From NCBI GenBank assembly GCA_026413225.1, contig CM048572.1:6510001-6574000 (forward strand): a stretch of DNA of 64,000 nucleotides, written 5' to 3'. The notes beneath the pieces were generated by a model. The model had not been told where the DNA came from. It saw only the letters and a program-made list of their open reading frames with translations, and did no database searches. This document shows, piece after piece, positions 1 through 45,485 of this stretch; position 1 is the stretch's first letter, and the number at the start of each line of letters is the position of its first letter. The DNA comes from Otis tarda (lineage: Eukaryota; Chordata; Aves; Otidiformes; Otididae). The translations under genes were made by a program, and so were the position numbers.

Positions 1-2256
1 AAACATACCTACACCTTACCCTTCCTCTTCCAGCCTCTCTGAGTGGAAGGGGATTGTGCAGTACATGGCCTGAATTCCAAAATGGGTTGGTGATATTTGC
101 ACTCAGCCTTGAGGGAACTGGCCAGCCTGGCACACAGAATTGCCTGGCTCAGCAGTGCCACGTTGCTGAGCTGTCCCTGCTGCCTCTTGTTGTTCATGAC
201 TATCCGTGCCTGTGTGTGCACTTGCAAGTTTAATAGCAGCAATAGTTGCTTTTGTCAGAGATGATATGCAGGCCATAAAACTCGTTTGCCATTCTTTTAT
301 TTTTTTTTCCCCTGCTGGGATATGAAAGCTATGGAAAAGGCTCCAAAGCCTGTTGTCTACTTCAGATGAAGGTTATATAAGGAATATGAAAAGAATGCAT
401 TTCACAGTGGCCAGAGGACCTAAAAATACCACTTTCACAGATCTTTGCTTGGACACCGTGAAAAGATCTTGCAGCTGGAGATACTGCTCTCCAAGAAATC
501 ACCCTTAGTGTAGATTGCAAGCACAAAGAGGACAGTAAAAAGCTTCAATGTCCGAAAACAGTGTAAGGAAGTTGTGTCTTAAAGGCCAATCCTAGCTGTC
601 GGATTGTCGGCAGCCCTCTCCTGTGACATGGAACATTGCCTGGGGCCTCCAGGGAGCCCAGCAGGATAAAACACAGCCCACAGGTGGCAAGACCAGTGTC
701 TCAGGGTGATTCCAGGCTAGAATGAGAGAAGAGGTGAGGGCTGGGATCAAGGATGCCACTTAAGGACAAGTTTGTCTCTGGGGCAATTTGTGGGGCTTTT
801 TCCAAGTAAGCTGAATCCAGCAATAAGAAACCTCCTGTAGGGACTGTGCTGATTTAAGATTAACCACGTGAAGGGCAACCTTGGTAGAGCAGTTAATGGG
901 AAGGAATCCAGGAGAATTTATTGCTTCAAAGATTTGATATTACATATATGGAGTTTTTAGGGTATATACCCAGGTAAAACCAAGTGTTGGTCACAGGGTT
1001 CCTGTGGCAGGCAGAGGAGTCCTGGTTTTTACTCCACATTAAAGAGAAGGAACTAACTCCTTTTCCTTCTCTTGACTGGGCTAACCACTCAGTCACTGTG
1101 TGTGTGCTGAGATAATGCATGTCCACAACTGCCTTTGCTGACCTTGTTCAGGCATTCAAGCAGTGTCATCGAGGCTCTGGATCATCACGGGTGCACACGT
1201 ATTGAGGGCATGCTATTTGGGGTCTGTCCTGTTCTCCTGGGTCCTTGGCCCCAGAGTGGAGGCAGGCTCTAAGTGCTGTCTCCACATGGTCCTCAAAAGC
1301 AGCTCTGAATCTCATCCCTGCATCTCACACCTCCTGACAGTTTTCACCAGCATGACTGTCACTGGAAAGCCACTGGATGTGCAAGGAGGGTCATGATGCA
1401 AGTAGCAAGGTGGAAAATCAGGATGCTTCTCAAGCCCTCGTACCTGGGATGACACTGCCCACCTCATTTCACAGCGAGGGCGGGTGATGGGGGAACATGA
1501 GGGGCATCTGCTGCAGATCAAAGCTGAAAATGCTGAATGTTGTTCCTCCCCAGGTACCTAATCTTTACAGCCATCTAAACCTCTCTCCCCTCTTCCCGTT
1601 ATCTTCCTGGGCATGCTACAGCTGAGAGCGGGCTCCCATGATCGGAAGAGCAGGTCATTAAGAGCCTTCTCTAATTGTCCGTGCATTTCTTCACCTTTAC
1701 AACCAGTGACAAATTGACTTTCACTTTATCGTCTTTTTGTGCCCCGTAGGCTCAGTCTGCCTTTAGCTGCACCTGCTGGCAGCAGTAGGTTGGCTGTGTG
1801 TGAACCAAAGCAGAATCATCACCCCAAAATGCTCAGAAATTACCTTTAAAATACCAGAAGGCCTTAAAAAAAGAACATATTCAAAATGCTAATAATACAT
1901 TTTGGCTTCCTTTGCTTGGCTTTCAGAGTGTGGTTACTTCAAGTCTTTAGTCTCTCTGGAATCATGAAAGCCAATATGCATTTTTCATGTTTGTTTTTCT
2001 TTTAATGAAAATTGGAATTATCGTTCAATCTTATAATTCCAGCATGGGTGGCTTCAGGACAGACACCAGCTAACATGAGGCTTCCCAGGAGATAGTGACA
2101 GCTGGCAACAGCATCAAACACTTGTTCAGGCCTTTTCCTCAATACACATCTGCTTTCCGCTCAAACCAACAAGGAGGTGAGCCCCTTAATTTAAAATAAA
2201 TCATCCCAGAAGAAAGAAATCCATCTGTCTGGGAAAAGTTAGAAAATATTTTTGCA
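1..2256. other. Downstream flank of HNF4A, no gene seen
   Basis: Part may be extended 3' UTR. The small open frames here have no recognisable family, codon structure or splice context. In mammals TTPAL would be the next gene, but none of its exons is seen in this window. Confidence 0.6.
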
Positions 2257-4321
2257 TTTATTTCTTTTTTTTTTTAATGAATACAAACTCTAGTGAAGAA
2301 ATATTCCTCTGTTTCCATTGGAAGGTAGTAACCAGCAAAAATTAATGTAACAAGCAAAAATGCTTGGTGCAAATGGACCAAAAAGGATTCCCCACAGAAT
2401 ACCTCTACATACAGGAAAAAAAGGTAGCTGCAGTTGGAAAAGACAGCCTGGTTATTACGGGTTTTTTTTTGTATTTAATCTCCAAATTATAAATAATCAA
2501 TGTGATTTACAAAATAATTTACAGAAAATGATTGGATTCATCATTGCAATAAATTACTTGATACAATGCCACCAGCGTTGAGAGACAATACAATACTTCG
2601 CACACCGTCAGCGCAAGGCGAGGTGTTTCATTTTTGCATTGGAAATCGGGGGACAGACGTGCAGCTCCTCTGGCTGGGCTGGCTCAGATTCGTCCCCGCC
2701 AGGGACCTCTCAGCAGCTGTGGTTCCACCAGCTTCATCTTCCTGAGAGGCCAGCACCTCACATAGTCTGTGGTTAATTAGAGCTGCTATTGCCGTGAGCT
2801 GCCAAAAATGGCTCAGGCCTGAAGTCATGCAGGGCTCTGTGAGCTCCAGCCGTGCTGGCACGTGGAGAGGCAAGTGCTGGGCACGGGAGGGCTCTTTTCC
2901 TGATTTCAGCTGTAAACCAAAGGTCAGATCTGCGAGGTTTCGGCACAGGCAGGCACAGAGAAACAGGGACTGCAGCAGGGAGGGAGCAGAGCAGGCAGGT
3001 GCAGACCCAAGGCTGGGGCAGACCCAAGGGGCTTGGGGCATTGACAGGGTCTTTCCTTGGCCCCTGTCGTTCTTCTCTGCAAGACCTGAAGCACTGTGGT
3101 TTTGAGGCTGCTGCCCTCAAACCCTCTGAGGTTTGAAGAAGCCATAATGAATTCTTATCGTGTTATGAAGACCTTTAAATGTGTTATCAGCCACTCAAAG
3201 CTGAAGGAGTGGCACTGGACTGGACAAGTAGATTATATGGCATATCTTAGCATTAAAGCTGGGTCTGAACTGAGATCCTGGGTCACAATACTCCCAGCAC
3301 TTGGGCAGCCCAAGACTGTGGTCCAGTCTGTGAGGCTCAGCTCTTCTCACCCTCACAGGTCTCTCCCCTTTGTATGTCCTTCCCCCTGCTTCCTTCCAGA
3401 TAGGCATCCAGTGGTCTTCTGACTGCAGAGAAGCAGTAGTGGGGTCAGTGATATTTTGGGCAGTGCTGCCCACCACCAGCCTGTACGGGGTGACCCTGTC
3501 CCATTATCTGAAACCTGTTGGATCCCATGTTCTCCCAACTTCCTAGTCCAGGTAGCGCGGAGGCAGTAAGTAGTGCAAGGGAAGGATTTGGCAGTGGTTG
3601 CCTCTCTGAGCCCTGTGGTGGGAAGGTGGTCATGGCACGAAAATAACAAAATCCCTCAAAAGGCAGAACGATCCAAATAGTGGACAATCCTGGTGGGCCA
3701 GACTTTGCCCCAGTATCAGCTGAAGAGATTCGTTAGACCTGGCTGGGGAGGTTAGTTTGCTGGAGGGGACACCATGCAAAGACCTGAGACTAGCCAACGC
3801 TGAGCAGCGGTTCTGCCAATGTTGCCTGGGAAAACCTGTGTGCTTCACCTGCTGTGCTGCTCCTGGGGGAGCTTCCATCCCCAACAAGTTTGGCTGGACT
3901 GGGGACTGTCTGAGGAGCTGGCATGGTGGTGGAAGGGAAGCCCTCCACTCACACAGCACAGAGGATTGCTTGTTCGCAGTGTGTGCTGAACCAACGCTGA
4001 GAGGTGGGGATAGCCAGCTGCACTGCCCCCAGCCAGTCACTGCAGCCTCCCCACAGAGGGAGGCAGAAATCTGGCCCTTCTTACAAGGACTGAGGGTTTC
4101 AGTAAGGCTTCAGCCTGAGTTCTAGGACTTGGGGCTGCCCGTGGCACACGCCGTCTGTAGCTGCAGGAAGACAGCTTTTGGTGGTGGTGGACTAGTCCAA
4201 TAAGCAAGTCCATGTGTTTGCACCCAAGGACCTCTGGATGGCTTATCTTTTCACAGTGACAGTCAGTTTGGGCTTTTCTCCCACGCGGTCTTCTGAACGA
4301 GGCCAGCTGTTCTGCAGATTG
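2257..4321 (-). other. HNF4A: Probable HNF4A 3' UTR
   Basis: Noncoding, with no conserved reading frame. The first AATAAA on the minus strand below the stop is at 2262-2257, in an AT-rich stretch, which would give a 3' UTR of about 2.1 kb, plausible for this gene. Other AATAAA copies lie at 922-917 and 301-296, so the real end could be lower. No strong GT-rich downstream element was seen at 2257. Confidence 0.4.
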
Positions 4322-39566
<35,245 letters not shown>

Positions 39567-39730
39567 GTCTCGCCGGCTACTGCTATGGGGACTTGGGGCG
39601 AAAACCAGAGGAAGTGAAGGAATAAAAAGAAATCTAAATAAATAAATAAAAATGTCTTTCACTAAGGAACTAGGTGAAGGCAGGAGGGAGTACGGAGAGG
39701 CAGGGCGAGGAAACCTGCCTCTCCTGTTAT

Positions 39731-39784
39731 CTTATTGATTCGCTTAATCAGGGCTAATGTGGGTGGAGATGTTAAATAGTAACC
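39731..39784 (-). promoter_or_regulatory. HNF4A: HNF4A P2 promoter core: Onecut, homeodomain and HNF1 sites
   Basis: Within 54 bp, 165-220 bp upstream of the P2 ATG, lie an Onecut/HNF6 word (TTATTGATT, 39732-39740), two TAAT homeodomain words (39743-39750 and 39753-39760) and an HNF1-like palindrome GTTAAATAGTAAC (39771-39783; 10 of 12 fixed bases). Human P2 is driven by HNF1, HNF6 and PDX1 through sites at this distance, some of them mutated in MODY1. The grouping fits that architecture. Confidence 0.7.
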
Positions 39785-41212
39785 AAGCTCTTATGGAAAC
39801 CAATCTGCAAGGTGCCGTCGCTGTAGCTATAGTAACTGCTGCCAAGCTAGAAACTCAAACACGGCTTTTACTGGACTCTTTTGGGGCTCCCATTTCCAGA
39901 TGGTGTCAAGGCCGGGGCAGCCGCCAGGCTGGGGTTCACCCCCGGCTGCAGGGGGAAGGGGGTGGCCGGATCCGGCTCCGCAGCGCCCCGGGTGCTGGCG
40001 GTTTTTGTGCCGTCACCCGCCTGTGATGAGGAAAACCACGGCTGAGGCTGCCAGCGGGCGAGGGGCAGATGCCGCACAGGGGGCCGGGGGCCGTGGGACG
40101 AGCTGTGGCAGCTGGCACGTGCTGGCACGGGCAGAGTGGAGCCTGGCCGAGGCACGAGGAGCAAAACGCCCCGGCCATGGGTCAGGACTTGTCCCCTCAG
40201 TGTGAAACCGGAGGGGTCCCTTGGTGATGGGGAGCCCTGGGGATGCGGCAATGGGATGCAGGGATGCTGAGCGCGGGGCTGGAGTGCAGGGTGTTTGCAG
40301 CTCCTTCCCGTCTCCCTCTGCTCCCCAAATCCAGGGGACTCGCAAGGTGCTGCGGCCGCTCATGGACATCTGGGACCACAGCACCCAGGAGGAGCCCGGG
40401 GACCCCATGGTGGCTGGAGGTGCAGGTGTGGTCCCAAACCTCCTCCCCGTGGGGTTATGGCAGCCCCTGTGCCACCAGTGGCTCGGTGGCTGGAGCAGCC
40501 TCTGTTCCCGGGGGGCTGCGCTGAGGCAAGCGGGGCCACGTGCAAGAGGTGTTGCTGAGATGATACCAAATGTATGGGGGATCCAGAGCTGGAGCTGAAA
40601 AAGTGATCAGCCAGCAGCGCAGGGCCTCCCGCAGCTCCTGTCTGTCTCGGGACGGGACCCTGCCAGTCCCGGGACCCCCAGCACCCTGGCTATCAAACCC
40701 TGCAGCACCGTGGGGACAAAATTCGGGACATCTGCTCCTCTGAATGGAAAAGCACATCCCAAGGGAGCGTGCAGCAGGGCAGGGGCCAGCGGGCAGGGGG
40801 CTGCTGGGACGCGGGGGGCTGCAGCACGGGAATCCGCAGCTGGGGGGTCAGACCCAAGGCCCAGGAATTTGGGGACCCCAGAGTTGGCCGAGTGCTGAGA
40901 GGTCCTAGCGAGGGAGGGGATGTGGATAATGGGGTGCTCAGTGGTGCAGGGCAGCGGGGCCGTGTGGGGCAGCCTGGGTGGGACAGGGAGCTCGTGGCCC
41001 TTCAGAGTCATCGTCACCCGGTGTCCCAGCAGTGCTGGCTTCTCCCACACGATGGAGCAAAGCACCTGGCCATTTCCCGTGGTCCCACCGGGGGCTCCTG
41101 CACCCCTTCGCTGTTTACCCCCAAAACCAGAGCGAAGGCACTGGCTCAGTGTTTCCAGAGGCTGCAGGCTGCGAGCGAGGGACCGACACGAGCACAGGGG
41201 TCTCCAGGCGGC
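39785..41212. other. Spacer between R3HDML 3' end and HNF4A P2 promoter
   Basis: 1.4 kb of GC-rich DNA with CpG-dense patches around 39.9-40.2 kb. Open frames on both strands are GC artefacts. It may contain distal P2 promoter sequence. Confidence 0.7.
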
Positions 41213-41715
41213 TTTATTGGGGGGCTCGGAGCTGGGAGCTCCGTTGTCGGAGGGGCTGCCATGAAAGAGGGGGACACTCGGGGCTCCCTATTTCTCCAGC
41301 TGCTCGCCACGAGGGGAACATCTTGGTACTCGCTTACACCAGCCTCTGCCTTAGCACAGATGGGGGCTGTGGGGGAAGCCCCCCGAGCCTGCAGAGCAGG
41401 GACCGGGCCAGCCAGCCCTGCTCCCTTCACGCCCCCCCAGAGCAGCCCTATTTCGGGAAAAAGAGACGTGCACCATCCCTATTTCCCCCAAAGCGGGAAG
41501 CAGCTGGACAACGCAAGTGCTGCCAGAGGAGTTGTGTTAAAAAAGCCGGATCCTACGCGGCTCTAGGGATGAAGGCGTTGGACAGCCGGGCCGCCGAGAG
41601 CCACCGAAGATGGAGCAGGGAGGGGGCTGCAGGACAGCCAAAGCAGCTGCGGGGAGACACAGTGTCATAAATAATTCTGCCCCATCCCTGGGGGCGTCCT
41701 CGCGGGGCTGCAGCC
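41213..41715 (-). other. R3HDML: R3HDML 3' UTR with poly(A) signal
   Basis: AATAAA on the minus strand at 41218-41213, followed within about 30 nt by a GT-rich stretch (TGTGCTCGTGTCGG), a good cleavage context. This gives a 3' UTR of about 0.5 kb. Confidence 0.75.
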
Positions 41716-41848
41716 CTAGAACCAGCTGACGTGGTTGGATTTGAGTCCGGTGAAGCACATGTTGTTGGAGCAGCCCCCGCCGTAGGTGGGGGGGCAGGCT
41801 GAGCACGGCCGCCCCACCTTGTACGGCGCTTCTCCCAGCCAGTTGCCC
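41716..41848 (-). CDS. R3HDML: R3HDML coding exon 5
   Basis: 133 nt, completes Lys210, then [20 protein letters not shown] and the Cys-rich end SWF, stop TAG at 41718-41716. It matches the human C-terminus closely. Confidence 0.96.
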
Positions 41849-44800
41849 CTAAAAAGAGAGGAGGGCATCACCTCTGAGCACCATTGCCTCGCTGCCGACA
41901 GCCGGCGAGGTGGGAGGACGGCACAGGCGGGCTTCCCTCTGCGCACTTACTTAATGGCGTAGTTGCAGACGAGGAGGACGGCGCGCCGCCACGTGCTGCC
42001 CCACACGCGTACGTTGGCGCAGGTGCCCAGGGCGCAACCCAGGCGGCTGGAGGATGCCCACACCATCTGCACCGGGACAGAGGACAGGCGCTGTCAGTGA
42101 CCACCGGCCCAGGCACCCCGCAGCCGCTCATCCCGGGACCCCAGCACAGGGCTCCAACCCACAGGGAATCGCATCCCGCCTGCCCGGACTCCTCGGGCTG
42201 GATGTTGTGCCCATCACGGGCAGTGCTTTGGTCACCAGCGGGTGATTTTTCGCTGCCCCTCTTCTGCCTGCAGCCTGTGCTGCCCTGCAAGGGGCTGCCT
42301 TGCCAGGGTCGCTTAAATGAGCAGCAGAGTCCAGGTCACTTCTCCAATTTACCCAAATTAGTTCCCAAACATCACCAAGAATCATCACCGGCAGCTTACT
42401 CTGCACACAGGGAGGTGAATCAGAACCAGAAGCTCCTCCTAAAGCCTCTCCAGCTGGAATTTCTTCCTTAAAAAATGTACCCTGCCCATTTGCAATCCAG
42501 AGCACCCCCAAGCATCCCCAGGGACAAGCTACATGGGATGCATTGGCTCAGGCGAAGGTTGGAGCCATGCAGAAGATGTCATTAGGGGTTGGCACAGCTT
42601 TGCCCCCGGGCAGGGGAGCAGGGGGAGGTTTTCCACCTTGTGCTGGCGGTGGATGTGCCAGGATGAATAGGCTGCATTCCAGGGAGCCGGACTCGGCTGG
42701 GTGTTATAAAGCCGCTCCATCGCAGAGGAGAGGAGTCAAGCTCAGCAAAAGCACAAAGGGGCTTTTTTTTTTTTCTCTTCACCACCTTTGAGGTGCCAGT
42801 GGGGTAATAAGGAGAAAAAAACCAAAGCAGGGAAAAAACACTTAAAGGAAATGAAAACCTCCCAGCCAACTGGCCAGAAGGTCCCAGCTGCACTTCAGCA
42901 GGCTGCGAGCCCCTGGGACCACCCAATTGCTGCGGGGGCCCAGGGCGGGAGGGCACCACTGCCGGCTCCTCTGGCAGCCCTGCCGCTGGCTGAGGCAGCT
43001 GCCAGGATTCGGATGGAAGGAGCAGCCAAGGAGCTGTGAGCTGCCCCTCGGTTTGCAGCCAGGTCCCGGGGGCTGCGGGGGGCCGCGGGGGGTTGCGGCG
43101 CTCACCTGCGTGTAGTGGCTGCAGACAGAGCCGCTGCATTTGGAGGGGCAGCGGGGATTGCACTCGTGGGGGTGGGGGAAGGAGTAGTGCTGCTTCTCCT
43201 GGTGCCACGATTTCACCATGTCCACAACGGAGCGGTGCCTGCAAAAGGTGCCGTGCGTAAGGTGGACCCCCTCCACCTCAGAGGTGGTGGGTGAGGGAGA
43301 GGAGGGGGACAACGGCTCCACATAGAGAGAATGGGATGGAGCGGAGGCAATGACGTCCTTCTGCCAAGTCCACTTGTGCCCGAGGCCAGAAGACCTGGCC
43401 CTTGCTTGAGGCACCTGAGGTCTCTGCTCCGTGTGTCAGGCAGAGATGAATGCCATGTTCCCCAAGTGAGCAGCGGGCACCTCTGGTTTCCCACATTTAC
43501 CCTGCTGCAAGAGTTGACCCTCCTCCTCCTCCTCCTCCCCTGGGGGGCTCATCCCGCCCCTTGGTCTCATCTCAATCCTGTGCAACCCCAGCTCAAAGCC
43601 TCTGTTCCTCGACCGAGGGGCTGCCGCTGCTCCTCCTCCTGCAGCATCGCAGGGTGCGGGGTGTCCCCAGGAACCCGCTCTGCCCGCAGGACACTCACCT
43701 GCCCGAGTGGATGGAGAGGTTCTGCCCCACGTATTTCATCAGCTGGGGGGGGCCGTGGTCCCACAGGCAGCGTGCAGCCCACGCCTCCGCTGCCCTGGCC
43801 AGCCGCTCATCCCACACCTGGCCAGGAGGGAAGGAAAAGGGCAAGGATTTGGGTGCCCAGAGGAGGGAAGAGGAGAAACTCACTCCCTTGTGCTCAGGGG
43901 GCGGTTTCTGAGCACCCGTGGGTGTCCAAAAATTATGGCACACATATCAGGCTGGAAGCACGGCAGTGTGTCCAAGAGCGATGAGCCACCCCAGCTGCCC
44001 ATCACGGCTCCTGGGCACAGAGGGTGCCTGCTGCCCTGGAAGAGCACGGATGCCCTGAAGCAGTGCAAGCCCTGTGTGTGTGATTCCCTGCGGGAATGAG
44101 CTCCTTCTGCCGAAGGTGGAGCTGACCCCAGGGATGAAACGCCGCAGCCCCGCGCTGCTGCTGCAGCTCGCAGCCGTTCGCAGCCCCACCACAGCCCTGG
44201 CCACAGACGAACCGGTGAGGACAGCTGGTTCCTTCATGCATTATTTAAAGGTTCCTCACCCATCCTGAACCACTTTGGGGAGATGCCTGGGAGAGTTATT
44301 TTGGAAGGCAGGAATTTAGTCTGAGCAAGAAGCAGCATAGGATGCTCCTGGGCACGTCTGACCTGCGCTGGTACCCAACAAGCTGGGCTGCTGCCTGCCT
44401 CCCCCAAACTGGCATCCAGGGACCACCCAGCCGCCCCGTCGGAGCTCTCGTCCCCTCCCTGGGAGCAGAGCAGCACATGGCACCTCCTGCCCCGAGGGTC
44501 CCACTCTGTGCTGGCTGAAATCCCTCTTTCTGGTGGCTCCCCATGCTTCCTCCCTTTAGGGCTGGAGCGCAGGAGCTCCAAGCAGGGTGGTGACAGCCTG
44601 GGGAAAGCTGCTCAGTCCCTCACCACCTCACTCCTGCACTTCCTGGGGGCTGGCATCCGCACCAGCCCCCGCACCAGCTCCCAAGGGATCCTGGAGCTTG
44701 GGGTGGGGCTGTGTCTCCCAGCTGCAGTCAGGGGAAAGGCTCCCACCAGGGTTTTGGGTTGGGACCTGAGCTTTTCATGCTTGTAACCACCTCCTTTTCC

Positions 44801-45390
44801 CTAATGCTTCCTCTGGACAGACCGTGCCATCCCACAGCTGACAAGCTCCCAGACGTCCCAGGCATGGGACTGGGGGTCCTAATTCTGCTCCTGGTTGGAA
44901 ACATCCCTGCACTGGGACTCCATCCCTCCTGTGCAGAGGCTGCATGGGTCTGTCCTGCAGCAGGAACGCGAAACACCCCCGGCACAGGTGTTCAGCAGCA
45001 CCCTGACATCCCCGTGGGTGGGTGCCCATCCCTGCCAGGTTGGGTGCCCACATCATGGGTGAGCTCCCCGACCCCCTGCAGCAGCCAAGAGCTGTGGACC
45101 CAAAACCACCCCGCCAGAGCCCGACTCACCATATACTCCATGTTGGCAGCGGGGGGGGACACCTGTGCCCGCACTTGGTTGTGGTAGTCCAAAATCGCGC
45201 TCATGTCTTGGGGGGAGAGGTACCGCTTCCGACGGCTGCGGGGGACCCCTGCACCCCACAGCAGGCCCGCGGCTCTCCCCCCGGGGAGGGACAGGAGCTC
45301 GGTGGCATTGGGCAGCAGGAAGGAGCTGGACTGGTGCGTCACCCAGAAGCCCAGCACGGTGAGGTACAGGTGCAGGTGGAGCACAGTCAT
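41716..45390 (-). CDS. R3HDML: R3H domain-containing-like secreted CAP protein, whole coding span
   Basis: Secreted CAP/SCP-superfamily protein related to peptidase inhibitor 15; the family is extracellular and its exact role is poorly known. Exons: 45390-45130, 43817-43699, 43238-43106, 42066-41951 and 41848-41716, in total 762 nt, 253 aa plus stop, equal to the human length as I recall it. Residues 1-21 are a hydrophobic signal peptide. RSRRKR at 51-56 is a furin-type site ending a propeptide. The CAP domain follows, with DYHNQVRA (H70), GQNLSIHSG (118-126), CSHYTQMVW (166-174) and VCNYAIKGNW near 205-213, and then a Cys-rich tail. The usual CAP Glu is Gln in GQN, as I recall for this subfamily. 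All phases agree and the gene is intact. Confidence 0.96.
41951..42066 (-). CDS. R3HDML: R3HDML coding exon 4
   Basis: 116 nt, [16 protein letters not shown] through LVCNYAI plus AA of a split Lys. Acceptor GTGCAG, donor GTAAGT. Confidence 0.96.
43106..43238 (-). CDS. R3HDML: R3HDML coding exon 3
   Basis: 133 nt, [18 protein letters not shown] through CSHYTQ. Acceptor TTGCAG, donor GTGAGC. It carries four of the CAP cysteines and the second CAP histidine. Confidence 0.96.
43699..43817 (-). CDS. R3HDML: R3HDML coding exon 2
   Basis: 119 nt, [14 protein letters not shown] through NLSIHSG, split Arg at the end. Acceptor GGCCAG, donor GTGAGT. Confidence 0.96.
45130..45390 (-). CDS. R3HDML: R3HDML coding exon 1
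   Basis: 87 codons starting [16 protein letters not shown], donor GTGAGT after EYM. The frame stays open upstream with no ATG, so this start is forced. The N-terminal 45 residues differ from mammals; identity is strong from RRKR onward. Confidence 0.93.
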
Positions 45391-45485
45391 GCTAGCCCGG
45401 CCGGCGGGGTCGGCCGGCGTTCCGCTCCCGCACGGAGTTAAGCTCGGATAAGGCAGATCAACGGTCCCGCTGCTGGCATGTGGAT
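45391..45485 (-). other. R3HDML: R3HDML 5' UTR, possibly preceded by a noncoding exon
   Basis: A pyrimidine-rich acceptor (TTTTCTCTCCTAG) ends at 45486, 95 nt before the ATG. If used, transcription starts further up, in a separate leader exon. No obvious TATA box was seen next to the ATG. Confidence 0.4.

Larger units (their letters stand above)
41849..45129 (-). other. R3HDML introns
   Basis: Introns at 41849-41950, 42067-43105, 43239-43698 and 43818-45129, all GT-AG. A CTC-rich tract occurs near 43521-43541. No other gene seen. Confidence 0.85.

Noticed and set aside
40769..41566. 265-codon plus frame overlapping the R3HDML 3' UTR
   Set aside because: Antisense to a 3' UTR, no known domain, low-complexity composition.
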